Below are positions 29,625-38,025 of a stretch of DNA of 64,000 nucleotides, in pieces. The notes under the pieces are model-generated. The model was not told where the DNA came from, did no database searches, and was given only the letters and a program-made list of their open reading frames with translations. Position numbers and translations under genes: made by a program. Source of the DNA: Bradyrhizobium monzae (GTDB lineage Bacteria; Pseudomonadota; Alphaproteobacteria; Rhizobiales; Xanthobacteraceae); contig NZ_JAIRDQ010000010.1 in assembly GCF_021458635.1 (NCBI RefSeq), positions 62,001 to 126,000 on the forward strand. Direction: 5' to 3'. Position 1 is the stretch's first letter; each line of letters opens with the position of its first letter.

Positions 29625-30497
29625 CTAGTGGTCAAGCGCGCTGGTCAGCGCCTTTATATTGTGCCTGACCATGTCAATGTAAGTGGGTGCAGACCCCTTT
29701 TCGCCGGTCAAACCGTCCGAAATCAGGGTCCCGCCGACCTTTGCCCCGGTCTCGGCCGCGATCCGCCGGATCAGCCGGTCATCGCTGATATTTTCCAGGA
29801 AAACGGCCGGGATCCTCGCGGCCTTGATCTGGCCGATGATGGCCGCGATATCCCGTGCGCTGGGCTCGGTTTCCGTGGAGACCCCCAGGGGCGCGATGAA
29901 CTGGATACCGTACTCGGCGGCGAAATAGCCGAAGGCATCATGGGTCGAGATCACCTTGCGCCGCTCAGGTGGGATTTTGGCGACGGCCTCGCGGACCTCG
30001 CGGTCGAGAGCTTCGAGCTTTTCCAGATAGGCTTTTGCCTGGGTGCGGAAGAGCTCGGCATCATCGGGGGCGGCCGCGGCCAGCGCGTTGGCGATATCAG
30101 CCACATAGACCCTGGCATTGGGGACCGACTGCCAGGCATGGGGGTCTGCGGCCGAGCCGAGCTTCAAGGGCGTGATGCCGGCACTCGCGTTTACGATTGT
30201 CGCCCTGCTGCCGGAAGACTGCACCAGCCGCGGCAGCCAGCCCTCGAGGCCGAGCCCGTTGACGATGACGAGTTTTGCGTCCGCGATCCGCTTCGCGTCG
30301 GATGGCGCCGGCGTGTAGACATGGACGTCGCTGTCGGGGCCGACCAGCGTCGTGACGCTGACACGATCACCGCCAATGGTGCGGACGAAATCCCCGAGGA
30401 TCGAGAAGCTCGCGACGACGTTGAGCGGCTCCGCGGCGCGCAGCGGCGAGGCGATCAGCAGAAGCACGCAAAGCAGGAGACGCCGCATCATCGTCAT
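29625..30497 (-). CDS. znuA: Zinc ABC transporter substrate-binding protein
   Basis: The 290-residue cluster A-I binding protein has a signal peptide (RRLLLCVLLLIASPLRA). Predicted metal ligands are His59 (DVHVY), His120 (DPHAW), His186 (STHDAF) and Asp261 (ISDGLTGEKG). Three His plus Asp favours zinc over manganese, where the third ligand is usually Glu. The acidic, His-rich loop seen in E. coli ZnuA is absent; the small His-rich protein at the head of the operon may fill that place. The ATG overlaps the znuB stop by four bases (ATGA). Confidence 0.9.
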   Translation of the reverse strand: MTMMRRLLLCVLLLIASPLRAAEPLNVVASFSILGDFVRTIGGDRVSVTTLVGPDSDVHVYTPAPSDAKRIADAKLVIVNGLGLEGWLPRLVQSSGSRATIVNASAGITPLKLGSAADPHAWQSVPNARVYVADIANALAAAAPDDAELFRTQAKAYLEKLEALDREVREAVAKIPPERRKVISTHDAFGYFAAEYGIQFIAPLGVSTETEPSARDIAAIIGQIKAARIPAVFLENISDDRLIRRIAAETGAKVGGTLISDGLTGEKGSAPTYIDMVRHNIKALTSALDH

Positions 30498-31363
30498 GCT
30501 TCCAGATGCCGGCCGGGAAACAGCTGCCTGACGATGCCGCCGACGCGGCCGAACAGGACGGAGACGATGTAGATCATCGTTGCCACCAGAATGATCGCGG
30601 GGCCCGAGGGCACGCGGGTCTGGAACGACAGCACGAGACCGGCATAGCCCGAGACGGCGGCCGCGACGACCGCGATGCAGATCATCACGGTGAGATCGCG
30701 CGACCAGAACCGCGCGATGCCCGCCGGCAGGATCATCAGGCCCACCGCCAGCAAGGTGCCGAGCGCCTGAAAGCCGTTGACGAGGTTGATGACGACGAGC
30801 GCGAGGAAGGCGAGATGCGCGGGGCCGCCGGCGCGGCTCACCGTTCGTAGAAACAAGGGATCGACGCTCTCGATCACCAGGGGGCGATAGATCACGGCCA
30901 GCACGAGCAACGTCACCGTAGCGTTGAAGGCGACCACCAGCAGCGTCTGATCGTCCATCGCGAGGATGTTGCCGAACAGCACGTGCAGCAGGTCGATATT
31001 GGTGCCCTTGATCGAGACGATGGTGACGCCCAGCGCCAGCGAGGCCAGATAGAAGGTCGCGAGCGACGCATCCTCCTTCAACCCGGTCGATCGCGCGACC
31101 ACGCCGGCGAGGATCGCGACCGCAAAGCCGGCGATCAGGCCACCGGCCGTCATCGCGAACAGATTGAGGCCGGAGAGCAGGAAGCCGACGGCGGCACCGG
31201 GCAGGATCGCGTGCGCCATGGCGTCGCCGACGAGGCTCATCCGCCGCAGCATGAGGAACACGCCGATCGGCGCGCCCGCCAACGACAGCGCGATCACCGC
31301 GGCGAGCGCCCGCCGCATGAACTCGAATTCGGTGAATGGACCGATCAGCGCGTCATAGACCAT
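30494..31363 (-). CDS. znuB: Zinc ABC transporter permease
   Basis: The 289-residue ABC-3 family permease has about eight membrane spans. Characteristic pieces are FMRRALAAVIALSLAGAPIG, the loop RRMSLVGDAMAHAILPGAAV near residue 40 that contacts the ATPase, and GNILAMDDQTLLVVAFNATV. It starts six bases after znuC and overlaps znuA by four bases, so subunit synthesis is coupled. Confidence 0.93.
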   Translation of the reverse strand: MVYDALIGPFTEFEFMRRALAAVIALSLAGAPIGVFLMLRRMSLVGDAMAHAILPGAAVGFLLSGLNLFAMTAGGLIAGFAVAILAGVVARSTGLKEDASLATFYLASLALGVTIVSIKGTNIDLLHVLFGNILAMDDQTLLVVAFNATVTLLVLAVIYRPLVIESVDPLFLRTVSRAGGPAHLAFLALVVINLVNGFQALGTLLAVGLMILPAGIARFWSRDLTVMICIAVVAAAVSGYAGLVLSFQTRVPSGPAIILVATMIYIVSVLFGRVGGIVRQLFPGRHLEA

Positions 31364-31369
31364 CGATGA

Positions 31370-32127
<758 letters not shown>

Positions 32128-32131
<4 letters not shown>

Positions 32132-32352
32132 CTCATCGCCAGCCAGACGACGCCCCAGAGCACGGCGCAGACGGCGACGGCGGCCGAGAGGCGGCCGGCC
32201 ATGGTCATGCGCAGGATCGACCAGGGCGCATCCTGGGCCGGATGCGGCGATGCCGCGTCATGGACATGGGCGTGGGTGTGATCGTGCCCGTGCGAATGCC
32301 CGTGGTCATGGGAATGGTCGTGATGAGGGGCGTGGGACACGGCGGGAACCAT
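32128..32352 (-). CDS. His-rich single-span membrane protein at head of znu operon
   Basis: This 74-residue protein has 14 His within residues 7-37, mostly alternating with Asp, Ser, Gly or Ala, followed by one membrane span (LSAAVAVCAVLWGVVWLAM) at residues 55-73 and a final Arg. The stretch should bind several zinc ions. The span near the C-terminus suggests a tail-anchored or signal-less insertion, so which side the His face is not clear. It overlaps znuC by four bases and starts only ten bases after the Zur-like palindrome, probably on an almost leaderless mRNA without a ribosome site. I know no named family. It may collect metal for ZnuABC or buffer it. Confidence 0.75.
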
Positions 32353-32361
32353 GCCCGGGAC

Positions 32362-32374
32362 GTTATATTATAAC
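32362..32374 (-). promoter_or_regulatory. Zur-box-like operator of the zinc operon
   Basis: The perfect inverted repeat GTTATA-T-TATAAC lies in an AT-rich island between GC-rich flanks. On the coding strand it reads as TGTTATAATATAAC, close to known alphaproteobacterial Zur sites. It contains TATAAT, so a Zur dimer would cover the -10 element and block all six or seven genes when zinc is plentiful. The start codon follows ten bases later. Confidence 0.75.
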
Positions 32375-32396
32375 ATTACCCTTGTCCACGGCCCGC

Positions 32397-32897
32397 TCAC
32401 GGCTTGCCGATCACCATGGCGATGGCGGCCGCCACGAACGGGAACGGCACTGAAACCGCGCAGCGGAACCAGACGAAACGGGCCGGCATGAACGGGATTT
32501 CCCACAAAATCACCCGCTGGAAGGCAAACAGAGCCCAGGCCACGACATAGGCGACCACCTGCGGCACCCCGCCGCCCGACTTCAGCGCTACGGTGCCGAT
32601 GGAAAAGCCGATCACCGGGCCACCGGGCGTGGCGGCGCCGGCGACCACGGCGGTTGCAACCCCGAGCCAGCCGCTGTCCGGCCCGAGCCAGCCGGTGATC
32701 ACCTCCTGCGGGATGATGGCGGCGATGTAGCCGGAGCCGATCACGCCGAGCGCGATCCGCGGCACGATGTTGATGAAATCCATCGAGCCTTCACGCAGCG
32801 AGGCCTTGAACACCGGAGGGCCACGACGGAAGGCGATCAGGCCGACGCCGAACACGGAGCCCCACAACAGGATGTCGATCAGGAGCGCTGCGCTCAT
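32397..32897 (-). CDS. Half-size permease (YraQ/DUF318-like), subunit 2
   Basis: The 166-residue protein has about four membrane spans. PGGPVIGFSIGTVALKSGGG and the end segment QRVILWEIPFMPARFVW align well with the same region of the preceding gene (PGGPFTAYPVASALLAVGAD and GRAVAWEIPIMGTDFTLW), so the pair are distant paralogues. Full YraQ-type permeases are about 300 residues with two such halves, so the two proteins probably form a heterodimer. It overlaps the upstream gene by four bases. It ends 22 bases before the Zur-like box. The substrate is unknown; a metal or metalloid is plausible from context. Confidence 0.8.
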   Translation of the reverse strand: MSAALLIDILLWGSVFGVGLIAFRRGPPVFKASLREGSMDFINIVPRIALGVIGSGYIAAIIPQEVITGWLGPDSGWLGVATAVVAGAATPGGPVIGFSIGTVALKSGGGVPQVVAYVVAWALFAFQRVILWEIPFMPARFVWFRCAVSVPFPFVAAAIAMVIGKP

Positions 32898-33535
32898 GCC
32901 GCGTCCTCGTCGCTCTCGCGCTTCGGATAGAGCCGGACATAGACGAAACGGCCGAGTGCACCGGCGAGCACTGGGAGCGGCAGCGAGATCACGATCCGCC
33001 ACAGCGTGAAGTCGGTGCCCATGATCGGGATTTCCCAGGCCACCGCGCGGCCGTAGCCGATCAGGGTCCAGCTCACGACCATGGCGATGGTGGCGCCGAA
33101 ATCGGCCCCGACCGCCAGCAGCGCGCTCGCCACCGGATAGGCGGTGAAGGGGCCCCCGGGCAGGATCGCACCGAAGGCGGTGCCGATCAAAAGGCCCTTC
33201 AGGCCGGATTTCGGCCCGAGCGAGCGCGAGACTTTTTCGTGCGGCAGGATTTCCGAGATGAAGGCGCCGAGCAGGCAGCCCGCCAGCACGCGCGGCAAGA
33301 TGCCGCCGAACAGCGAGAGATCGTGGGTGAGAATTTCCAGGACACCCTCGGTGCCGTCACGCCGCCAGACCAGCCCTGCGCTCACCGCCACCAGTGCCGC
33401 GATGATGATGGTCGACCAGCCGATTGGCTTGCGCGCGCGTCCCGGCCGCGGCTCGGACTCCACGTCCTCGGCAGGCGCGGGACTTTTCGGCGACGGTTCT
33501 GACAACGGGCTTGGTCGGCTCGAGGGTGATGCCAA
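32894..33535 (-). CDS. Half-size permease (YraQ/DUF318-like), subunit 1
   Basis: The protein is up to 213 residues. A charged, Pro/Ser-rich N-terminal tail of about 38 residues precedes four or five spans (for example WSTIIIAALVAVSAGLVW and LPRVLAGCLLGAFISEILP). It contains AILPGGPFTAYPV, shared with the downstream paralogue. The first possible start is TTG at 33535, directly after a stop codon; an in-frame GTG near 33463 is an alternative, so the 5' end is uncertain. It is coupled to the second half by an ATGA overlap. Nothing in the sequence fixes the substrate. Confidence 0.72.
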   Translation of the reverse strand: MASPSSRPSPLSEPSPKSPAPAEDVESEPRPGRARKPIGWSTIIIAALVAVSAGLVWRRDGTEGVLEILTHDLSLFGGILPRVLAGCLLGAFISEILPHEKVSRSLGPKSGLKGLLIGTAFGAILPGGPFTAYPVASALLAVGADFGATIAMVVSWTLIGYGRAVAWEIPIMGTDFTLWRIVISLPLPVLAGALGRFVYVRLYPKRESDEDAA

Positions 33536-33633
33536 TCCTGATTAAGGGCGCCGTCGAGGCGATGCAAACGGAACGATGACAGACCCGTGCGCACACCGCG
33601 CAGGACTGGCTCAATCAGTCAATTCCGCACAGC

Positions 33634-33663
33634 AAAAAGGCGGCCGCGTGAGCGACCGCCTTT
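33634..33663 (-). terminator. Intrinsic terminator after sodB
   Basis: Read on the minus strand, AAAGGCGG at 33663-33656 pairs with CCGCCTTT at 33643-33636 and continues into five T. It lies 22 bases after the superoxide dismutase stop codon. Confidence 0.85.
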
Positions 33664-33684
33664 CGCGATTCCGGTGAGATTGAC

Positions 33685-34281
33685 TCAGACCTTGTCGAAC
33701 AGGGACTCGACGTATTCCCAGTTCACGAGGTTCTCGACGAACGCCTTGAGATAGTCGGGACGGCGGTTGCGATAGTCGATGTAATAGGAGTGCTCCCAGA
33801 CGTCGACGCCGAGGATCGGGGTCGCGCCGTGCACCAGCGGATTCTCGCCGTTCGGGGTCTTGGCGATTTCGAGCTTGCCGTTCTTGACCTGGAGCCAGGC
33901 CCAGCCGGAGCCGAACTGGCCGACGCCGGCCGCCTGGAAGTCCGTCTTGAACTTCTCGAAGCCGCCGAGGTCCTCGTTGATCTTCTTCTCGAGCTTGCCC
34001 GGCAGCTTGGTGCCGCCGCCATTGGGCTTCATCCAGCTCCAGAAGTGAATGTGGTTGTAGTGCTGGCCGGCGTTGTTGAACACTGCGGGGTTCTTGCCGA
34101 ACGAGCCCTTGACGATCTCCTCAAGGGACTTGCCTTCCCATTCGGTGCCCTTGAGCGCGTTGTTGCCGTTGGTGACGTAGGCCTGGTGATGCTTGTCGTG
34201 GTGGAATTCCAGCGTCTCCTTCGACATGAACTGGCCGAGGGCGTCATAGGCGTAAGGGAGTGGGGGCAGCGTGAATGTCAT
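33685..34281 (-). CDS. sodB: Superoxide dismutase, Fe/Mn family (Fe-type residues)
   Basis: The 198-residue enzyme dismutes superoxide in the cytoplasm. Predicted metal ligands are His27 (EFHHDKHH), His77 (YNHIHFW), Asp160 (GVDVWEH) and His164. Gln73 in NNAGQHYNH takes the position of the FeSOD glutamine, and the MnSOD-specific Gln later in the chain is replaced (TPNGENPLV), which points to iron or cambialistic use. The ATG at 34281 starts MTFTLPPLPYAYDALGQFMS, the standard N-terminus; upstream in-frame codons add a non-homologous tail. It is followed by a clear terminator. Confidence 0.93.
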   Translation of the reverse strand: MTFTLPPLPYAYDALGQFMSKETLEFHHDKHHQAYVTNGNNALKGTEWEGKSLEEIVKGSFGKNPAVFNNAGQHYNHIHFWSWMKPNGGGTKLPGKLEKKINEDLGGFEKFKTDFQAAGVGQFGSGWAWLQVKNGKLEIAKTPNGENPLVHGATPILGVDVWEHSYYIDYRNRRPDYLKAFVENLVNWEYVESLFDKV

Positions 34282-34305
34282 GGGTTCTTGTCCGCAACTG
34301 GGTGG

Positions 34306-34317
34306 AGAACTTGTTCT
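34306..34317. promoter_or_regulatory. Palindrome upstream of sodB
   Basis: AGAAC-TT-GTTCT is a perfect 12-base inverted repeat, 25 bases upstream of the sodB start codon in the gap shared with a divergent acetyltransferase gene. It may be an operator; no regulator can be named. Confidence 0.35.
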
Positions 34318-34490
34318 AACGGTCATCCCTTATAGAAGGTTCCTGCGCCGTTAAATACCGCGAATTTGCGAAAAGGCGCGATTGCGACGGCATGGCTTGA
34401 TTGCACAACTTTCAAGTCCGCGAAAAATATCATTGCCTTTGAAGCGCTTATGGCAGAACGAATGTGTCACGGAGCAGAGTTGCGACCACC

Positions 34491-35018
34491 ATGAGCATCG
34501 AAATCGACATTCTGAACGGCGACGCCGCGTGGCCGATCGCACAACCGCTGCTCAGCGCAGTCTGGGGACGCGACGCCGCCGAGAAGCCGTCCTGGAGCCG
34601 CGTCAAATGGGCCCATGCCGATCTGCGCGTGCTGATCGAGACGCCTGAGGACGGCCTCGTCTGCCACGTCGGCATCTATTTCCGCACCATCACCTGGAAT
34701 GGACAGAAAGCGCATGTCGGCGGCATCGGCGGCGTCTGTACGCGTGAGGATCGGCGGGGCCGCGGCTATGCCACCATGGCGATCGACGCGGCGGTGCATA
34801 CCATGCGTGCCAACGAGGCGGTTCGCTTCGCGATCCTGTTCTGCGAGCCGCACAATGTCGCGTTCTACGAGGCCCGCAAATGGCGCGCCTTCACCGGCGA
34901 GGTCTATTGCGAGCAGCCTGAGGGCCGCATCCGCTTCACCCATATGGCGCCCTACGTGTTCGACATCGTCCGTGCGCCGACGCTCGGCTCCATCGACCTC
35001 TGCGGCCTGCCGTGGTGA
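34491..35018 (+). CDS. GNAT acetyltransferase, AAC(2')-I-like
   Basis: The 175-residue protein has a GNAT core with HVGGIGGVCTREDRRGRGYA (loop RRGRGY) near residues 75-94 and the C-terminal motif IDLCGLPW. The last resembles the CDWR..GDVW end of aminoglycoside 2'-N-acetyltransferases. Such chromosomal relatives are common in soil bacteria and need not confer resistance. The ATG at 34491 was chosen; a GTG at 34464 is an alternative. It is divergent from sodB. Confidence 0.8.
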   Translation: MSIEIDILNGDAAWPIAQPLLSAVWGRDAAEKPSWSRVKWAHADLRVLIETPEDGLVCHVGIYFRTITWNGQKAHVGGIGGVCTREDRRGRGYATMAIDAAVHTMRANEAVRFAILFCEPHNVAFYEARKWRAFTGEVYCEQPEGRIRFTHMAPYVFDIVRAPTLGSIDLCGLPW

Positions 35019-35118
35019 AATATTCACTGGGGCAAATGAGCGCAGGAATGTGATTCCATCGGGCGTTGCACGATTCTGATTTGCTGCTATGGAGACGCCT
35101 CCATTTCGAGGCCCTTCC

Positions 35119-35559
35119 ATGTCCCGCAGATTCGCCATTCTCTCCGTCCTCCTGGCTGCGCTGTCCGGCACGACGGCCGCGCATGCGCAAAGTGCTGACG
35201 CGAGCGGGACCTGGCTCACCCAGGCTGGCGATGCCCGCGTGAAGATCAGCAAATGCGGCGGCGGCATTTGCGGCGTCATCGTCTGGCTGCGAGAGCCCAC
35301 CGACACCGCGACCGGCCAGCCCGCCACCGACAGCAAGAATCCCAATCCCGCACTCGCCAGGCGACCGATGATCGGCCTGCCGCTGTTCTCCGGCATGCAA
35401 TCATCGGGGCCGAACAAATGGTCGGGCCAGATCTACAACGCCGATGACGGCAGCACCTATGCGAGCAGCGTCTCCGTGACATCAGCAGAGACGCTGCGCG
35501 TCGAAGGCTGCGTCGGCGCGCTCTGCGGCGGCGAGACCTGGACGCGCGCGGGACGCTAG
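35119..35559 (+). CDS. DUF2147 family periplasmic protein
   Basis: The 146-residue protein has a signal peptide (MSRRFAILSVLLAALSGTTAAHA). The DUF2147 signature follows: SGTWLTQAGDARVKISKCGG near residues 29-48, ICGVIVWLREPTD, MIGLPLFSGM and WSGQIYNADDGSTY. Cysteines in SKCGGGIC and VEGCVGALC may form disulfides. The function is not known. Its stop codon overlaps the stop of the convergent DUF3095 gene in one CTAG. Confidence 0.85.
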   Translation: MSRRFAILSVLLAALSGTTAAHAQSADASGTWLTQAGDARVKISKCGGGICGVIVWLREPTDTATGQPATDSKNPNPALARRPMIGLPLFSGMQSSGPNKWSGQIYNADDGSTYASSVSVTSAETLRVEGCVGALCGGETWTRAGR

Positions 35560-36707
35560 GTCGCGGCCGCCACCATCACCTTGAGCGCGGTCGCCGCCGA
35601 GGCATAGCCGCCGCCCGCGCCGTCGATGAAGTGCACGTGGTCGCTGCGCAGCGCCGAGGGCGTGAAGCAGGTCATCATCGCGGCATCCTGCTGATAGAGC
35701 CCATAGCGGACGACGCCCTCGCGCGCAGCGGTCGCGAGACGATCGCTCAGGGCTCGCTCGAGCTCCGGCGTGCAGTCGAGGATCATGCGCAGGCCGTCGT
35801 CATATTTGCGGAAGTCGGAATTCTCGACCACCTGGCGCTTGTAGACTTTTGGCAGGAAGCCGCCGACCTTGATGTCGAAGCGCATCAGGACATAAGCGAA
35901 AAACGTATAGGCGAGCAGACCGGCGCGGCGCCTGAGCAACGACCCGCCACGGATCGCGCGCGCCTCGTAGTCCAGGCCCTGCGGCGGCCATTTCAGCGGC
36001 GGCCCCTGCGATGGCACGGGACGCCCCGCATCCGGGCTGTGCTCGACGAGATGAATGATGTCCTCGATCACCTTGCGGAAGGCCTGCGGGTCGGCGCCGC
36101 TTGCCGGCATCACCAGCACCGACAGGATCAGCCCGCGCGAGGCCGGTATCACCTCGAAGCGGCAGGACAGGCCGGAGAGATCGGGCTGCGTGCCTGAGGG
36201 CGCCTCAGCGACGGCGAACTCGCCGCGCTTCATCGCGGCGTCGGCGAAGGCTAGCCCGCCACCGGAGAACATCGCATATGACAGATTGGCCGACGGACCG
36301 AAGCGCGCGACGCGCACGTCGAGACCTTTCGCACGGATGGCGCTCACCGGCACCAGCGCGACGCGCATTTTGAGATCGAGGTCTTGCCGCACCCAACTCG
36401 CCGTCGCAGCCAAAGCTTCGCGCGCCGCGTCGAGATCGGCCGGCGCGACCGCAAAACTGGCGCCGTCACCGCCGAACACGAAGGGAAATTCGCGTCCTTC
36501 CAGCGCATTCGTCACCGCCGCGATCACGGCGGCGCCGGCCATGTTGACCGCCTTGTAGCGCTGCGCCGCGATGGCCTTGGTGGAATCGACGATGTCGGCG
36601 ACACCGACGCTCCAGTCCTCCGGCAGCGGCGAATAGTGTTTTGGCTCCATCAGGCTGGTGAAGCCGCGGAAGACAGGGATGCTGCCGTAAAAGGAATCGG
36701 CGCTCAT
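35556..36707 (-). CDS. DUF3095 family protein with class III cyclase-like motifs
   Basis: The 383-residue protein matches DUF3095 by its start (FYGSIPVFRGFTSLMEPKHY) and length. Residues 35-45 (GVADIVDSTKA) and 77-86 (VFGGDGASFA) look like the two metal-binding Asp segments of class III nucleotidyl cyclases, which usually read FADI.GST/FT and GD. Asp38 and Asp81 would be the metal ligands. The C-terminal half (from about residue 225) has no match I know. A nucleotide cyclase or a degenerate nucleotide-binding protein is possible; no activity is assigned. Confidence 0.75.
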   Translation of the reverse strand: MSADSFYGSIPVFRGFTSLMEPKHYSPLPEDWSVGVADIVDSTKAIAAQRYKAVNMAGAAVIAAVTNALEGREFPFVFGGDGASFAVAPADLDAAREALAATASWVRQDLDLKMRVALVPVSAIRAKGLDVRVARFGPSANLSYAMFSGGGLAFADAAMKRGEFAVAEAPSGTQPDLSGLSCRFEVIPASRGLILSVLVMPASGADPQAFRKVIEDIIHLVEHSPDAGRPVPSQGPPLKWPPQGLDYEARAIRGGSLLRRRAGLLAYTFFAYVLMRFDIKVGGFLPKVYKRQVVENSDFRKYDDGLRMILDCTPELERALSDRLATAAREGVVRYGLYQQDAAMMTCFTPSALRSDHVHFIDGAGGGYASAATALKVMVAAAT

Positions 36708-36914
36708 TGCATAAGCCGGTCGGGTTGCAGGTGAGACGAGATACGTGGCGGGACCGATTGGGGTTCGCCGGCGGCTCCCCCGAAAAGGCAGCGCATCATT
36801 TGCCGAAACGGGTTAGACAACAAGATGCCTGCTCGCGCCGGCGAGCACAATCAGATGCAATAGCCGACAGGATCCAGAGCCGGCTTCGCGCGCATTGGGA
36901 ATAGGCGATATGGG

Positions 36915-37175
36915 CTAATGCAGCTTTTCGCTCTCGCGCTTACGCAAGGCATCGAGAGCGGCGTCATGACAGCCGATCAGCCGCACGAATTGCTGCGGAT
37001 ACATTTCGTGGCCATGGCTGCCGGAGTTTTGATGCGACATCGGCGGGCAGCGGGCATCGTCCAATTTCGCGGGCGAAAGCTCCACGGGCGATTGGCCAGA
37101 ACCCGCAACGGTGATGTTTGGCGTGGCCGCATTTTGAGAAGCCAAATTTCGAGAGGCCAAATTTTGAGAAGCCAT
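36915..37175 (-). CDS. Small hypothetical protein with ASQNL repeats
   Basis: The 86-residue protein starts at the ATG at 37175 after AGGGAGCAG. The first 16 residues are three copies of the unit A-S-Q/R-N-L/A, encoded by three 15-base direct repeats. A Ser/Pro-rich middle and a more compact end (EMYPQQFVRLIGCHDAALDA) follow. The last part, with its conserved-looking Cys-His, may be the functional piece. No family is recognised. Confidence 0.6.
   Translation of the reverse strand: MASQNLASRNLASQNAATPNITVAGSGQSPVELSPAKLDDARCPPMSHQNSGSHGHEMYPQQFVRLIGCHDAALDALRKRESEKLH
37130..37174. repeat. Three 15-base tandem repeats within a coding region
   Basis: Units at 37130-37144, 37145-37159 and 37160-37174 share the core ATTTTGAGAAGCCA; the middle unit differs at two bases. 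They encode the ASQNL repeat at the N-terminus of the small protein and could expand or shrink in frame. Confidence 0.8.
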
Positions 37176-37302
37176 GGACTGCTCCCTGTGGTTTAGGGCA
37201 GTTCGATTGACGTAACCCAATCGAGGACGCGGCATCTTACGACCAAATCCGGCTCAATGTCATTGCGCCGGATCAACCCGATCGTGACGGCGGAGTTCCG
37301 TC

Positions 37303-38025
37303 TTAGGCCGTGTTGCCGGCGTCGATCGTGAACACGGTACCGGTGACGTTACGGCCGCCCTCGCCGAGCAGATATTCCACCATGCGCGCGACGTCGTCGG
37401 TCTCCGGCAGGCGACGCAGCGCGCTACGGCCGGCGATGCGCTTGCGGCTCTCGTCGGAGAGGTTATGCGTCAGCTCGGTATCGATGAATCCGGGCGCGAT
37501 CGCGTTCACGGTGATGCCGAGCTTGCCGACCTCGCGCGCGAGCGAGCGGGTGAAGCCGGTGGCGGCGGCCTTGGTCGCGCCATAGACCGAGAGGCCGTTA
37601 TAGCCCGTCGTCGCGATGATCGAGGAGATGTTGATGATGCGGCCGGCGCCATCGGCCATCATCTGGCGCGCGACATATTTGGTGAGGATGATCGGCGACA
37701 GCACGTTGAGCTGCACCAGCGCCTCGATCTCCGAATTGTGCATGGTCGCGAGCAGGCCCTCGGTGCCGAGACCGGCATTGTTGACGAGGCCGTAGGTCGG
37801 GCCGAATTCATCGCGCACGAGCTTTGCGAAGGCGGGGATCGCGTCGATCACCGCGAGATCGCAGGCGCGAAAATGCAGGCGGCCCTCGGAGGCGGCGATC
37901 GCAGCCCCGAGCTCGTCGCTCTCGCGTCGCGCGGCGGCGATCACGTTGTAGCCGGCACTGACCAGACGCTTGCCGATCGAAAGACCAATGCCGCGGCTGC
38001 CGCCGGTGACGAGAACATTATGCAT
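37303..38025 (-). CDS. SDR-family reductase (FabG-like), in ACP/ligase cassette
   Basis: The 240-residue protein has the classical SDR cofactor motif TGGSRGIG at residues 7-14, NNAGLG near 82, catalytic Ser in IINISSIIATTG and the YxxxK motif YGATK near 147, then PGFIDTELT. Arg in AARRES after strand 2 suggests NADP. It resembles 3-oxoacyl-ACP reductases. It overlaps the adenylating enzyme gene by eight bases; with the ACP gene upstream it probably reduces an acyl group carried on that ACP. The substrate is unknown. Confidence 0.85.
   Translation of the reverse strand: MHNVLVTGGSRGIGLSIGKRLVSAGYNVIAAARRESDELGAAIAASEGRLHFRACDLAVIDAIPAFAKLVRDEFGPTYGLVNNAGLGTEGLLATMHNSEIEALVQLNVLSPIILTKYVARQMMADGAGRIINISSIIATTGYNGLSVYGATKAAATGFTRSLAREVGKLGITVNAIAPGFIDTELTHNLSDESRKRIAGRSALRRLPETDDVARMVEYLLGEGGRNVTGTVFTIDAGNTA

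Noticed and set aside
32250..32335. Simple repeat near the znu promoter
   Set aside because: It encodes the His-rich segment of the small membrane protein in a frame coupled to znuC.
34306..34317. AGAACTTGTTCT as a LexA box
   Set aside because: Alphaproteobacterial LexA sites are direct GTTC-N7-GTTC repeats; this is an inverted repeat with two-base spacing.
34491..35018. NodA-like acyltransferase
   Set aside because: Length and GNAT core fit AAC(2')-like enzymes; the NodA start and its conserved segments are absent.
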